DNA of 64,000 nucleotides, from assembly GCA_963758025.1 (NCBI GenBank), contig CAVWUA010000001.1, positions 310,001 through 374,000 on the forward strand, given 5' to 3'. The notes below the pieces were generated by a model, which did not search any database, was not told where the DNA came from, and was given only the letters and a program-made list of their open reading frames with translations. Made by a program: the position numbers and the translations under genes. How positions within the stretch are numbered: the first letter of the stretch is position 1; each line of letters starts with the position of its first letter. Positions 19,341-30,586 of this stretch are shown one piece after another. The DNA is from CAVWUA01 sp963758025. GTDB lineage: Bacteria > Planctomycetota > Planctomycetia > Isosphaerales > Isosphaeraceae.

Positions 19341-20398
19341 GTCGATTTCAGCCCCTTGCTTGCGAGCCACGACTTCATCTCCTCGATCGTCATGACATTC
19401 TCCCCCTTCACCGGCGAGTCAGCCGACGGCACGACGACCCGCACGCCGGTATCGAGCGTCTTGCCGTCGGGCAGAATGTCGTTGACCGTTTCCTCATCCT
19501 TCTCGATCAGGGCCTTGAGGAGACGCACCCCTTGATAGCCCATCTCGTAGGGGTTCTGGCAGACCGTCACGTCGATGTTGCCCTTCTCCAGCGCGGGAAC
19601 GGCTGCCTCATCGAGGTCGAACGTCACGACGGTGATCCGCTTGCGGACGTCGGGGTTCTTGCTGACCTCCTCGGCGATGGCCGGGGCGTTGTACGACCAG
19701 AGGCCCAGGGTCACGTCGAGGTCGGGATACTTGGTGATGGCTTGCTGGACGTTGTCGCGGGCGCGGGAGTGGCTGCCGCCGTCGTCGAAGGTCTCCTGCT
19801 CCTTGAACTTGGGGCCGGCTCCGGCGAAGAAGCCATTCTTGCGCTCGCGGGCATTGGCCGCGCCGGAGGTCCCGACGAAGACGGCGACATCGCCCCCCTC
19901 GGGCCGGATCGTCGCGGCGGCCTGACCGGCGGCCTCTCCCGCATTGACGTTGTTCGTGCCGATGTACGCCTGGCGGGCGTCCGAGGCGCTGGTGGCCACG
20001 TCAGAGTCGATCGCGATGACGACTTTCCCCGCCTTTTGCAGGGCCTTCATGGCGTCGAGCACGCCGGGGGCGTCCGCCTCGATGACGGAGACGGCCACGC
20101 CCTGAACGTCCGGCATCGACAGGGCACGCTGAAGCAGGTCGATCTGACCCTGGGTCGAACCGTCGTTGCGGCGCATCTCAACCTGCACGCCCGCGTCCTT
20201 GCCGCCGTCCTGCATCCCCTTCTCGACGGCGTTCCACCAGTCGGCATTGCTGTTGGTCACGAACAAGAGCCTGAGCCCGGCCCCTTCCGCCGAACCGGTC
20301 CCTTCGGCCCCCTGTTCCGCGGTCGAACCGCCGCATCCGGCCGCGAAAATGCCGAGCAACGCCGAGGCAAACCAGACTCTCATCCAACGGCCATTCAC
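19337..20398 (-). CDS. Sugar-binding lipoprotein of ABC importer
   Basis: An intact 353-residue periplasmic-binding protein of the ribose/galactose type (Peripla_BP_4). The N-terminus is a lipoprotein signal peptide ending in LLGIFAAGC, with Cys22 as the lipidated residue, followed by a Gly/Ser/Glu linker. The mature protein begins LRLLFVTNSNADWWNAVEKG and has the hinge-type segment VVIAIDSDV and TVVTFDLDEAAV. It delivers solute to the permease encoded just downstream, with which it overlaps by four bases. The exact sugar cannot be read from the sequence. Confidence 0.9.
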   Translation of the reverse strand: MNGRWMRVWFASALLGIFAAGCGGSTAEQGAEGTGSAEGAGLRLLFVTNSNADWWNAVEKGMQDGGKDAGVQVEMRRNDGSTQGQIDLLQRALSMPDVQGVAVSVIEADAPGVLDAMKALQKAGKVVIAIDSDVATSASDARQAYIGTNNVNAGEAAGQAAATIRPEGGDVAVFVGTSGAANARERKNGFFAGAGPKFKEQETFDDGGSHSRARDNVQQAITKYPDLDVTLGLWSYNAPAIAEEVSKNPDVRKRITVVTFDLDEAAVPALEKGNIDVTVCQNPYEMGYQGVRLLKALIEKDEETVNDILPDGKTLDTGVRVVVPSADSPVKGENVMTIEEMKSWLASKGLKST

Positions 20399-20569
20399 GG
20401 GATCATCCCCCTTTGAGAACCAGGCATTGTGCTGTTGATGCGCGATCAGTCGGGCGATTATCGGATCTTACCGCAACGATGTGACCGGATCGCAGACGCG
20501 GGCTCCATCTTAACCGGCGGGTCGGCCCAGGAAAACGCTCCGCCGTTGGGGATGGGACCTTTCGTACGA

Positions 20570-23433
20570 TTATGCGCCCTGGTCGCTCTCCGTGTCGGTT
20601 CGGAGCCGCAGGCCGACCGGCAAGGCATCGCCGAGGGCCTGCCCTTGCTGGGCGGTTTCCAGCTCGTGATACTCGCGGACCGGGCGCAAGGACGACTCGT
20701 CCGCGCCGAGCGACTCCAGCCGGGCAATGATCCGCTGCCGCAGAGTTTCATCCAGGTCGCGAGCCCGATCTCCCGAGACCCGCCCGAGTTGCGTCAGAGC
20801 GAAGATGGCGTCGTCGGTCTCACGTCCCCCGGCGAAATCGCGGCCGAGCAGGGCTTCCGCCCAGCGCGCGGCGGTCTGCGGGTGGACGACCGTGTTGGCA
20901 GGGCCGTAGAGAGGAACCCGCGCTCCGAGCCTCCCCAGGCTCCAGAGAACGTGTGGCGCCAGGTTCGGCCGCTTCAGGTCCTTGAGCAGCGCATCGCCGA
21001 GCGCCTCTTTCTGCAAGGCGGGCAAGCGCTCCAGGGCCGCGACACAGCGCCACATCTCCGCCAGCTCGTGCGCCTCCGGCTTCGGCCGGTTCAGCTTCTT
21101 TCCGCCGGGACCGCCCTTGAGCAAGAACGGGACGAGCCGTCGGTGAATCTCCTCGTGGTGGGCACGGTTCAATCCGGCGGCGACCCGGCGCCACAAGATC
21201 CACCACTCGGCCCAGCATTGCAGGTCCTTCGTGTGCTTCACGCCGACGTGGAACACCGGCCAGAGGGCCTTGATCCGCGTCTCGTCGAGCGGATAGCCAG
21301 TCCCCGGACGCAGGCAGAACCCGCACAGGTTGAGCCATCGCGCCTCGTGCCGGGGGGTCGTGAACCGGCGGTCGGCTTCCTCGCGCAAGGGGTCCCAGAG
21401 CGCCCGCAGGGCCGACGGCGGCCAGCGGTCGCGCGGCTCGTCGAGGACCTCCTCCAGCCGCTTGACCAGTCGCGCGGCCCCTTGCGGGTCGTGCGGGTTG
21501 GAGTGGGCGAACGCCGCGCGGATTGCCTCGGCGGCGGCGTCCAGCTCGGATTGCTCGATGACGGTGTTCTCGGCCTCGTTGTCGGTGATCCTCGGGCCGG
21601 TTGCGGGCGGTTTCTCCCCCGCCTGGCCTCGCAGTTGAATCTGGAGCCGCCAGCGACGGTCGTCGGTCCGGGAACGGCACCAGAGTTCCACGGTGCCGAC
21701 CTCCGTGATCCGCGCTTCCAGACTGACCGGCACGCGCTCGGCCTTCGCCTTGCGACCGACACGCATCAGGCCGACCAGCGGCGGTAGCTCGCGGATCGAG
21801 TCCGGGTCGGTCGGCACGAGGTCGCCGGGCTGGTCCTGCGGGCGGACCGATGAACTGGCCAGGGGGAAGGCGACCGGCTGACCCATCAGGAGGTCGAAGT
21901 CGTGGCCGGTGATGTTGACCTCGTCCCCTTCCTGGGCGTCGCGCGGGACGACGCAGAGCCAGGGCTTGTCGGCCCGCGCGTCGGCCTCGAACCCGACGTA
22001 GAACGATCGGGCGGTCCCGCCGCCGATCCGGATGCCCCCCCCGCGCCGGACGACCCCGTAATAGGCCGCGCCAAAGGCCACGGCCAGATCGAGCGACGCG
22101 TTGGACAGGACGCGAGGGGCATAGTCTCCCTCGTCGCGGAACCAGGAGGCGACGACCTCGACCAGCCGCTCGCGGACGACGGCCGGGGTCAGGGCACCGC
22201 CGTTGAACAGGATGGCGTCGGGCCGCGCGGGGCGGTCGTCGGGCGTGTGCCCCCCTTGCCCGATCGCCTCCGCCCGATGTCGGCGGAGAAAATGGGCAAG
22301 ATGCTTCGGGATTGCCGGATCGGAGACGAACGGCAGGCCGAATTCCTGCAATCCGACCTTCGAGCCTCGACCCGGGTCTTCGTCGCGCGGCGTGACCGGC
22401 AGGAAGCCATCCAGCACGATCGCGCGGACCTCATCGCGGCTCAGTTCGGATTGAAGGCTCCCGCCGATCAGCCGCGCCCGCGCCCGGCGATCGTCACCGG
22501 CCAGCGCTCGGCGGGGGCCTCATCGGACAGGAGTTTTTCCTTGGCCGTTCGGCACGCCGTGCGCAGGGCGCTCCACTGCTCGGCGTCGAGCCGAGCGCCG
22601 CCGAGCTTCGCCTCGACCTTGTGGGCCAGGGCCAGGTCGATGTTGTCGCCACCGAGCATCAGGTGGTCCCCCACGGCCACCCGGCGGAACCCGGGACCGG
22701 TCGGCGTCTCCACGACGGTAATCAGGCTGAAGTCGGTCGTGCCGCCGCCGATGTCGCAGACGAGGATCAGCTCACCGCCCCGGACCTGCTTCTGCCAGCC
22801 TTCCTGGTGCGAGACGATCCAGCAGTAGAACGCCGCTTGCGGCTCCTCCAGCAGGGTCAGGTTTTCCAAGCCGGCACGCCGGGCGGCTTCCAGTGTTAGC
22901 TCACGGGCGGCCTCGTCGAACGATGCCGGAACGGTCAGCACGACCTCTTGCGACTCCAGCCGTTGCGAGGAGTCTTCCCTGGCGAACCGGTCGTTCCAGG
23001 CGTCCCGAATATGCCGGATGTAGTCGGCCGATGCCTCGACCGGCGAGACGCGCGGGACCTCGCTCGGCGCGCCCCAGGGGAGGATCTCGGCCTCCCGATC
23101 GACTCCGCCGTGACACAGCCAGCTCTTGGCGCTGGAAACCAGCCGGGAAGGGACGCGTGCCCCTTGCAGACGGGCGAACTCGCCGACGATCCGTTCGGCG
23201 TCGGCCCGCCAGGGCAACCGCGCCGCGCCGTCGGGGAGTTCATGCGGACCGGGCAGATACAGGAACGACGGCAGCATCGGCTTGGGGGCCGATTCCCCCG
23301 CGGCGACGAGTTGAGGGATCTCGAACAGCCGGATGTCCGCCGCCGGCCGCTCCTTCCCCCGCGTATCGACATACGCCGCCGCGCAGTTGGTGGTCCCCAG
23401 GTCGATGCCGACGATGAATCGCGAACGTGCCAT
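20570..23433 (-). CDS. Hsp70-like protein with DUF3731-like C-terminus, one frame break
   Basis: About 955 residues. The N-terminal ATPase domain has phosphate 1 FIVGIDLGTTNCAAAYVD, phosphate 2 LVCDIGGGTTDFSLI, and ILFNGGALTPAVVRERL near the second lobe. The 500-residue tail does not resemble the DnaK substrate domain. It matches in layout the DUF3731 Hsp70 group, with Trp-rich stretches such as CWAEWWILWRRVAAGL. The frame breaks at 22470-22476 (AGRGRG to LIGGSLQSEL). The ATG at 23433 is preferred over 23520 because homology begins there. No dnaJ, grpE or second hsp70 gene is next to it. It is a chaperone-like ATPase of unknown client. Confidence 0.85.
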
Positions 23434-24032
23434 GGTGTGCTTTTGTGCCGAACGGAGGAATCGGATCGGTTCACCCCGCGCGGAATCCTCAACCGCGATC
23501 GGGGATGGATACCTTCCCATTATAGACGAAGCCCCACGCCGGCTCGCCCCCGACTTTCACCCCTCCATCCGACCCATCCCGAGACCAGCCAGACACCGAG
23601 ATACGCCAGCCCGGATCCGACCTCGCAGCGTCCGGCGAACGCGAGACCGTGGCCGATGATTCGATGGAACGGCCAGCATGTGTAATCATAATTTCAATTA
23701 TTTAATTTTAGATTATCAAACTTAGGTTGAATTTTTGTATCACGACGGCTTCTCTGGCTCTTTCTGAGAGGGTACGTCTGGATCAGTAAGCAAGCATGCA
23801 TCGAGAAAAACAATATTTTTTCGTCGGTTAATCGCTTGACTTTCGATTGGGAAAAAGCGATTGTCAACCTACCATTTCACTGCGGTCAACCAAACCTCTT
23901 GCCGCAAAGGTCGCGGGTTTCGAACATCCGTTGTCCTCGTCGATCACAGGTTCTTGTGATCGGTCCCCACACTGTAGCACGTTCGGGTTCGTTCGTTCTT
24001 TAACGGAACGTTCAATGGGAGGGCCTCAGACC
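23434..24032. promoter_or_regulatory. 600-base divergent regulatory region with AT-rich island
   Basis: No gene is seen here. The stretch 23681-23740 is strikingly AT-rich against a GC-rich background, and 23810-23870 is also AT-rich. TTGACTTTCG (23836-23845) and CGATTGTCAA (23858-23867) form an imperfect inverted repeat, and the first also contains a TTGAC that could serve as a -35 element. This region separates the divergent Hsp70 and DUF1559 genes and must hold their promoters. The DUF1559 ribosome site GGGAGGG is at 24017-24023. Confidence 0.5.
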
Positions 24033-25070
24033 ATGAGACGTCCACACCGTCCGAGATGCCAGCAAGGATCACGCGGCTTTACACTCATTGAGTTATTGGT
24101 TGTCATTGCGATCATTGGCGTTTTGATTGCTCTCCTCTTGCCGGCGGTTCAGTCCGCCCGCGAGGCGGCACGCCGGAGCCAGTGCACGAACAACCTGAAG
24201 CAGATCGGCCTGGCGCTGCACAACTACCACAGTGCCAACAATGCGTTGCCCCCGCCGAAGATCTACTCCGGCAGCACCTCGCGGCTGCTTCCCGGAGGCC
24301 AGGTTCTGAACACGACCGGCTTCGTAATGATCCTGGCCCAGCTTGAAATGCAGCCCCTGTACAACGCGTACAATTTCAGTCACGCCTCCTGCAATGCGGT
24401 TTCGACCACGAACACCAACATCATCGGCAATTACCGTGTCAACACCACGGTCACCAGCGCGGTCGTCGCGGTGTACGTCTGCCCCACGGACGAAAAACCG
24501 CAAGCCCGGACCAATTCACCCGACACGCCGGCGATGTACAGCATGCTCGATGCGCGTCGGAGCAACTACGTGTTCTGCAGCGGTTGGTACACGGATTACG
24601 ATGCGCCTGGTGCCCAGGACTATCGGCCGCCCCGCGAGTTCCGCGGTGTCTTCTATTGCGATCTGAGCACATCGTTCAGCGACATTCGCGACGGCATGAG
24701 CAACACGACGATGGTGGGCGAGTCGCGTCAGCAGCATACGTCCGCCAATTACGGCCCGTACTGGGGGGTAGGCACCCACACCTCCGTTTTCGGCAAGTGC
24801 CACCCCCCGTACTACAAGGGTGTGCCTTACCCGAACCACATCAACTTCTTGCCGAACGCCGCCTATAACACGATTCCGCCGCAACCCCCGGGTTACAATG
24901 CGGGCAAACTTCCCTATGCCTGGACGATGGGGAGTCACCATGCCGGCGGCTTGAACATGCTCTTCGCGGATGGAAGCGTGCGCTACATCAAGGACTCGAT
25001 CAACCCGGCCACCTGGTGGGGAATCAACACCATGCAAGGGACCGAGGTGATCAGCAACGATCAGTTCTGA
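24033..25070 (+). CDS. DUF1559 protein with type IV pilin-like N-terminus
   Basis: An intact 345-residue protein. Near the N-terminus GFTLIELLVVIAIIGVLIAL is a prepilin/pseudopilin cleavage and methylation site with the hydrophobic helix, followed by LPAVQSAREAARRSQC, the planctomycete DUF1559 hallmark. The C-terminus has HAGGLNMLFADGSVRYIKDS, also diagnostic. The start at 24033 is chosen for GGGAGGG nine bases upstream; an in-frame ATG at 24015 and the open frame to 23847 are less likely. These proteins are abundant in planctomycetes, secreted or membrane-anchored, and of unknown function, perhaps pseudopilins or surface proteins. The lipoprotein gene follows 104 bases downstream. Confidence 0.92.
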   Translation: MRRPHRPRCQQGSRGFTLIELLVVIAIIGVLIALLLPAVQSAREAARRSQCTNNLKQIGLALHNYHSANNALPPPKIYSGSTSRLLPGGQVLNTTGFVMILAQLEMQPLYNAYNFSHASCNAVSTTNTNIIGNYRVNTTVTSAVVAVYVCPTDEKPQARTNSPDTPAMYSMLDARRSNYVFCSGWYTDYDAPGAQDYRPPREFRGVFYCDLSTSFSDIRDGMSNTTMVGESRQQHTSANYGPYWGVGTHTSVFGKCHPPYYKGVPYPNHINFLPNAAYNTIPPQPPGYNAGKLPYAWTMGSHHAGGLNMLFADGSVRYIKDSINPATWWGINTMQGTEVISNDQF

Positions 25071-25174
25071 GGGTCGATCCCGTGTCGTGTTCGGTCGGTC
25101 CGGGCGAGGGGAAGACCCACCCCGGGCCGATCGTGCCGGACATTGAAATGATCAGGAGTTCAGGGTTAACAAGC

Positions 25175-25714
25175 ATGAATGCGCGATTACTCTCCGTTTC
25201 CGTGCTGATGCTCACGGCGAGTCTCCCCGTCCTCGAAGGATGCGGTGGCAATGGTCCCAAACCGGTCCCCGTCACTGGCACGGTCACGCTCAATAACCAG
25301 CCCCTGGAGGGGGCCTCCGTCATCTTCACACCGGCGTCGGGCAATAATGAGGGTCTCACCGGCATCGACGCCACCGGCCCCGAGGGGAACTACAAGCTAC
25401 GAAACCGTAATACCTTCGGCGTATCGCCGGGCAAGTACACGGTCCTCATCACCAAGGAACTCAACTCGGGCACTTCCACGAAGAACTCACAAGATTACGT
25501 GATGGTGGATGAGTCCGGCCAGTCGATCGGTGAGGATACGTACATGGCTCAGCTCGCCGTGGAAAGCGCGACGGAAGCCGGCGCAGGCGCCCCCGCGGCA
25601 AAAACGATCAAGGTGGAGCAGTCCTTCGAGCAAGAGGTTCCCGCTGGCGGAGGCGCATTTGACTTTGACGTCAAGGCCACCGCCGAGGATGCCAAGGCCC
25701 TTCGCGGGAAATAG
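25175..25714 (+). CDS. Small secreted lipoprotein, regulatory-like beta fold
   Basis: A protein of 179 residues. The signal peptide MNARLLSVSVLMLTASLPVL is followed by EGCGGNGPKPVPVTG, so the Cys is a probable lipidation site with a slightly non-standard lipobox (LEGC). The mature part opens with GTVTLNNQPLEGASVIFTP, the pattern of the carboxypeptidase-regulatory-like domains common in planctomycete lipoproteins that follow DUF1559 genes. It ends with an acidic and alanine-rich tail. An upstream in-frame ATG at 25148 is possible, and AGGAG at 25154 is too far to decide. The pairing with DUF1559 suggests a shared cell-surface role, which is unproven. Confidence 0.82.
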   Translation: MNARLLSVSVLMLTASLPVLEGCGGNGPKPVPVTGTVTLNNQPLEGASVIFTPASGNNEGLTGIDATGPEGNYKLRNRNTFGVSPGKYTVLITKELNSGTSTKNSQDYVMVDESGQSIGEDTYMAQLAVESATEAGAGAPAAKTIKVEQSFEQEVPAGGGAFDFDVKATAEDAKALRGK

Positions 25715-25740
25715 CAACGAGAGAAAATCGAGCAGGGGAG

Positions 25741-25784
25741 AGGACCGTGGTCAGGCCGGATTCCCTTTGCCTGGCCACGGTCCT
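25741..25784. terminator. Bidirectional hairpin between convergent genes
   Basis: The arms 25741-25756 and 25769-25784 pair over 16 bases with one mismatch and a 12-base loop. The hairpin sits between the stop of the lipoprotein gene (25714) and the stop of leuS (25798), which converge, so it can end transcription from both sides. No strong T-run follows on either side. Confidence 0.65.
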
Positions 25785-25797
25785 CCGTCCGTGATTC

Positions 25798-28623
<2,826 letters not shown>

Positions 28624-28711
28624 GGGGTTCGCTCGCTCTCCGACCGGCGCGGCCCGAGGGGGGCGTCGGCGAGGCTCGATCAGGTTCGGGGTTTCGATTC
28701 TTGACTGCCGC

Positions 28712-28791
28712 ATGGCAAACGGCACATTCCCAGATTCCAGAAGTTCCTTGCCTCTTTGAAGATCTGGAATCGGGAATGTGCCGTTTGCCAT
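28712..28791. repeat. 28-bp near-perfect inverted repeat upstream of leuS
   Basis: The arm 28712-28740 pairs with 28764-28791 over 28 bases with a single bulge, leaving a 23-base loop. The stem contains CAGATTCCAG, also found in the repeat at 3593-3620. It lies about 90 bases before the leuS start and downstream of the fmt terminator. It could be a leader hairpin acting on leuS, or a mobile miniature repeat. The arms are not G+C-rich enough to look like an ordinary terminator and no T-run follows. Confidence 0.7.
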
Positions 28792-28833
28792 ACTGGACTC
28801 CAACGGACTCTCGGTGGTCGCTCTCTCTCGACG

Positions 28834-28866
28834 AAAAAAACGGCCCGCCGAGGCACTCGGGGGCCG
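28834..28866 (-). terminator. Rho-independent terminator after fmt
   Basis: Read on the minus strand, CGGCCCCCGAG, a TGC loop and CTCGGCGGGCCG form a GC-rich stem with one bulge, followed at once by seven T residues (28840-28834). It lies 66 bases past the fmt stop and should end the def-fmt transcript before leuS. Confidence 0.75.
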
Positions 28867-28931
28867 GGTTTGACTTCTTTAGAATAACGATCGAGGCCGC
28901 CGGATGCCACCCGCGCTGAGGGCGGTTGTCG

Positions 28932-29879
28932 TCAATCCCCCATCCGTTCGCCCGGAAAGACGTGATGGCCGTGGAGGAAGTCGGCGGCCGGCATGGCCTT
29001 CTTGCCGGGGATCTGCACGGTCAACAACCGGACAGCCCCCTGCCCCGCCGCGACGATCAGGCGATCCCCCTCGGCCTGGAGAACCGTGCCCGGCTCCCCC
29101 TGTCCTTCGGCGAGGGTCGTCCTGTGCACGATCAACCGCAGCGGCGGTTTGCCGGCCTCGGAGGAATGCCAGTGGGTCGAGGCGATCGGCCAGGGCTGCA
29201 TCGCCCGCACGAGGTCGTGGACCTCCCGCGCGGTTTTCGTCCAGTCGATGCGGCCGTCCTCCTTGCGGAGCTTCGGGGCCTTCGTCACCTTCGCCCTGTC
29301 TTGCGGGATGATCTGGGCCGTCCCCTTGACGATCGACTCGATCGCGGTGACGACCAGCGGCGCGCCCAGCTTCGCCAGCCGCTCCTCCAGCTCTCCGGCC
29401 GTCTCGTCCGGGCCGATCGGCGTGCGGGCGACGGCGATCATGCCGCCGGCGTCGATCTTCGGCGTCATGCGGATCACGGTCACGCCCGTTTCCGTCTCGC
29501 CGTGCTGGATCGCCCGAGCCACCGGCGCGGCCCCCCGGTAGGCGGGCAGGACCGACCCGTGCAGGTTGATCCCGCCTTGCGTCGGAATCCCCAGCAACTC
29601 CGCCGAGAGGATCTGTCCGTAGGCCGCCGTCACCAGCAGGTCGGGCTTGAGCGCGCGGATCAAGGCCAGGCCCTCCGGCGCGTTGACGTCCTCCGGCTGC
29701 TCGACCGGGACGCCGCGCTGGAGGGCCTCCCGCTTGATCCGGCTGGGGATCAATTCCTGCTTGCGCCCTTGCGGGCGGTCGGGTTGCGTGACCAGGCCCA
29801 TGACGTCATGGCCGGTGTCGATCAGGCGCAGGAATGTGGGCACGGCGAAATCGCCGGTGCCGAGCATGAGGATTCGCAT
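28932..29879 (-). CDS. fmt: Methionyl-tRNA formyltransferase
   Basis: An intact 315-residue enzyme. The N-terminal formyltransferase domain begins MRILMLGTGDFAVPTFLRLI and has the catalytic and folate-binding region INLHGSVLPAYRGAAPVARA, with the NxHxS-type residues as N-L-H-G-S and the downstream acidic TPKIDAGGMI. The C-terminal OB-like domain ends near GKKAMPAADFLHGH. It formylates Met-tRNA(fMet) for translation initiation using 10-formyl-THF. It lies 36 bases after def on the same strand, the usual def-fmt pairing. The formyl group added here is later removed by the deformylase. Confidence 0.96.
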   Translation of the reverse strand: MRILMLGTGDFAVPTFLRLIDTGHDVMGLVTQPDRPQGRKQELIPSRIKREALQRGVPVEQPEDVNAPEGLALIRALKPDLLVTAAYGQILSAELLGIPTQGGINLHGSVLPAYRGAAPVARAIQHGETETGVTVIRMTPKIDAGGMIAVARTPIGPDETAGELEERLAKLGAPLVVTAIESIVKGTAQIIPQDRAKVTKAPKLRKEDGRIDWTKTAREVHDLVRAMQPWPIASTHWHSSEAGKPPLRLIVHRTTLAEGQGEPGTVLQAEGDRLIVAAGQGAVRLLTVQIPGKKAMPAADFLHGHHVFPGERMGD

Positions 29880-29915
29880 GGGAAGATCCGGCGGACGGCG
29901 CCAGCCCTACAAAGG

Positions 29916-30503
29916 TTAAACTTTCACCTTCCCCGCCAGTTCATCGAGTTGCCGCAGAATCTCCGCGTCCTCGGGAAATTCCCCGCTGGCCTGGTCCGTG
30001 CGGAATTTGGTCTCGATCTCCTGGATCTTGGGATCGACGGTCTTGCGGACGTTCGGGTGGAGATAGTCGATGAAGAGTCGGCCGGCGAGGTGATCGGTCT
30101 CGTGCTGGATCGCGCGGCCGAGAAGCTCCTCGGCGTCGAGTTCGATCGGCTCCCCCTTCAGGTCGTAGGCGCGGACGCGGATCTTCTTGGCGCGCAGGAC
30201 GTTGGCGTACACGCCGGGGAAGCTGAGGCAGCCTTCCTCGGCCTCGGTGGAGGAGTGCCGCTTGACGATCTCGGGGTTGATGAAGACCTGCTCCTGGTCT
30301 TTCTGTTCGGGGTCGGCCGTCAGGTTGAGGATGAAGAAGCGGAACGGCAGGGCCACCTGGTTGGCCGCCAGGCCGATCCCGCGGGCCTCGTACATCAGGT
30401 CGAACATCTGCCGCACGTGCTGTCGCAACGTCTCGTCGATCCGCTCAACGGGCCGGGAGTCATAACGCAAGGCGGGATGGGGGAAGGGAACAATCCGCAG
30501 CAC
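29916..30503 (-). CDS. def: Peptide deformylase
   Basis: An intact 195-residue metalloenzyme. The three family motifs are all present: GIGLAANQV (motif 1), EEGCLSFPG with the metal-binding Cys (motif 2), and QHETDHLAG with the two His ligands and the catalytic Glu (motif 3, HExxH). It removes the formyl group from nascent proteins at the ribosome. A charged C-terminal extension of about 30 residues follows the core. It is first in the def-fmt pair, 83 bases downstream of the DUF4340 gene on the same strand. Confidence 0.96.
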   Translation of the reverse strand: MLRIVPFPHPALRYDSRPVERIDETLRQHVRQMFDLMYEARGIGLAANQVALPFRFFILNLTADPEQKDQEQVFINPEIVKRHSSTEAEEGCLSFPGVYANVLRAKKIRVRAYDLKGEPIELDAEELLGRAIQHETDHLAGRLFIDYLHPNVRKTVDPKIQEIETKFRTDQASGEFPEDAEILRQLDELAGKVKV

Positions 30504-30586
30504 CGGGGGGCTCCTCGGCTCGGGTCCAACGGTTTACCAGCCTGAATTATAGAAGAATGCCGGCCGTCCTCGCCACCCGGCGTCGC

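Noticed and set aside
28624..28931. T-box leader for leuS
   Set aside because: No T-box sequence or specifier-type structure can be seen; the hairpin is simply a long inverted repeat.
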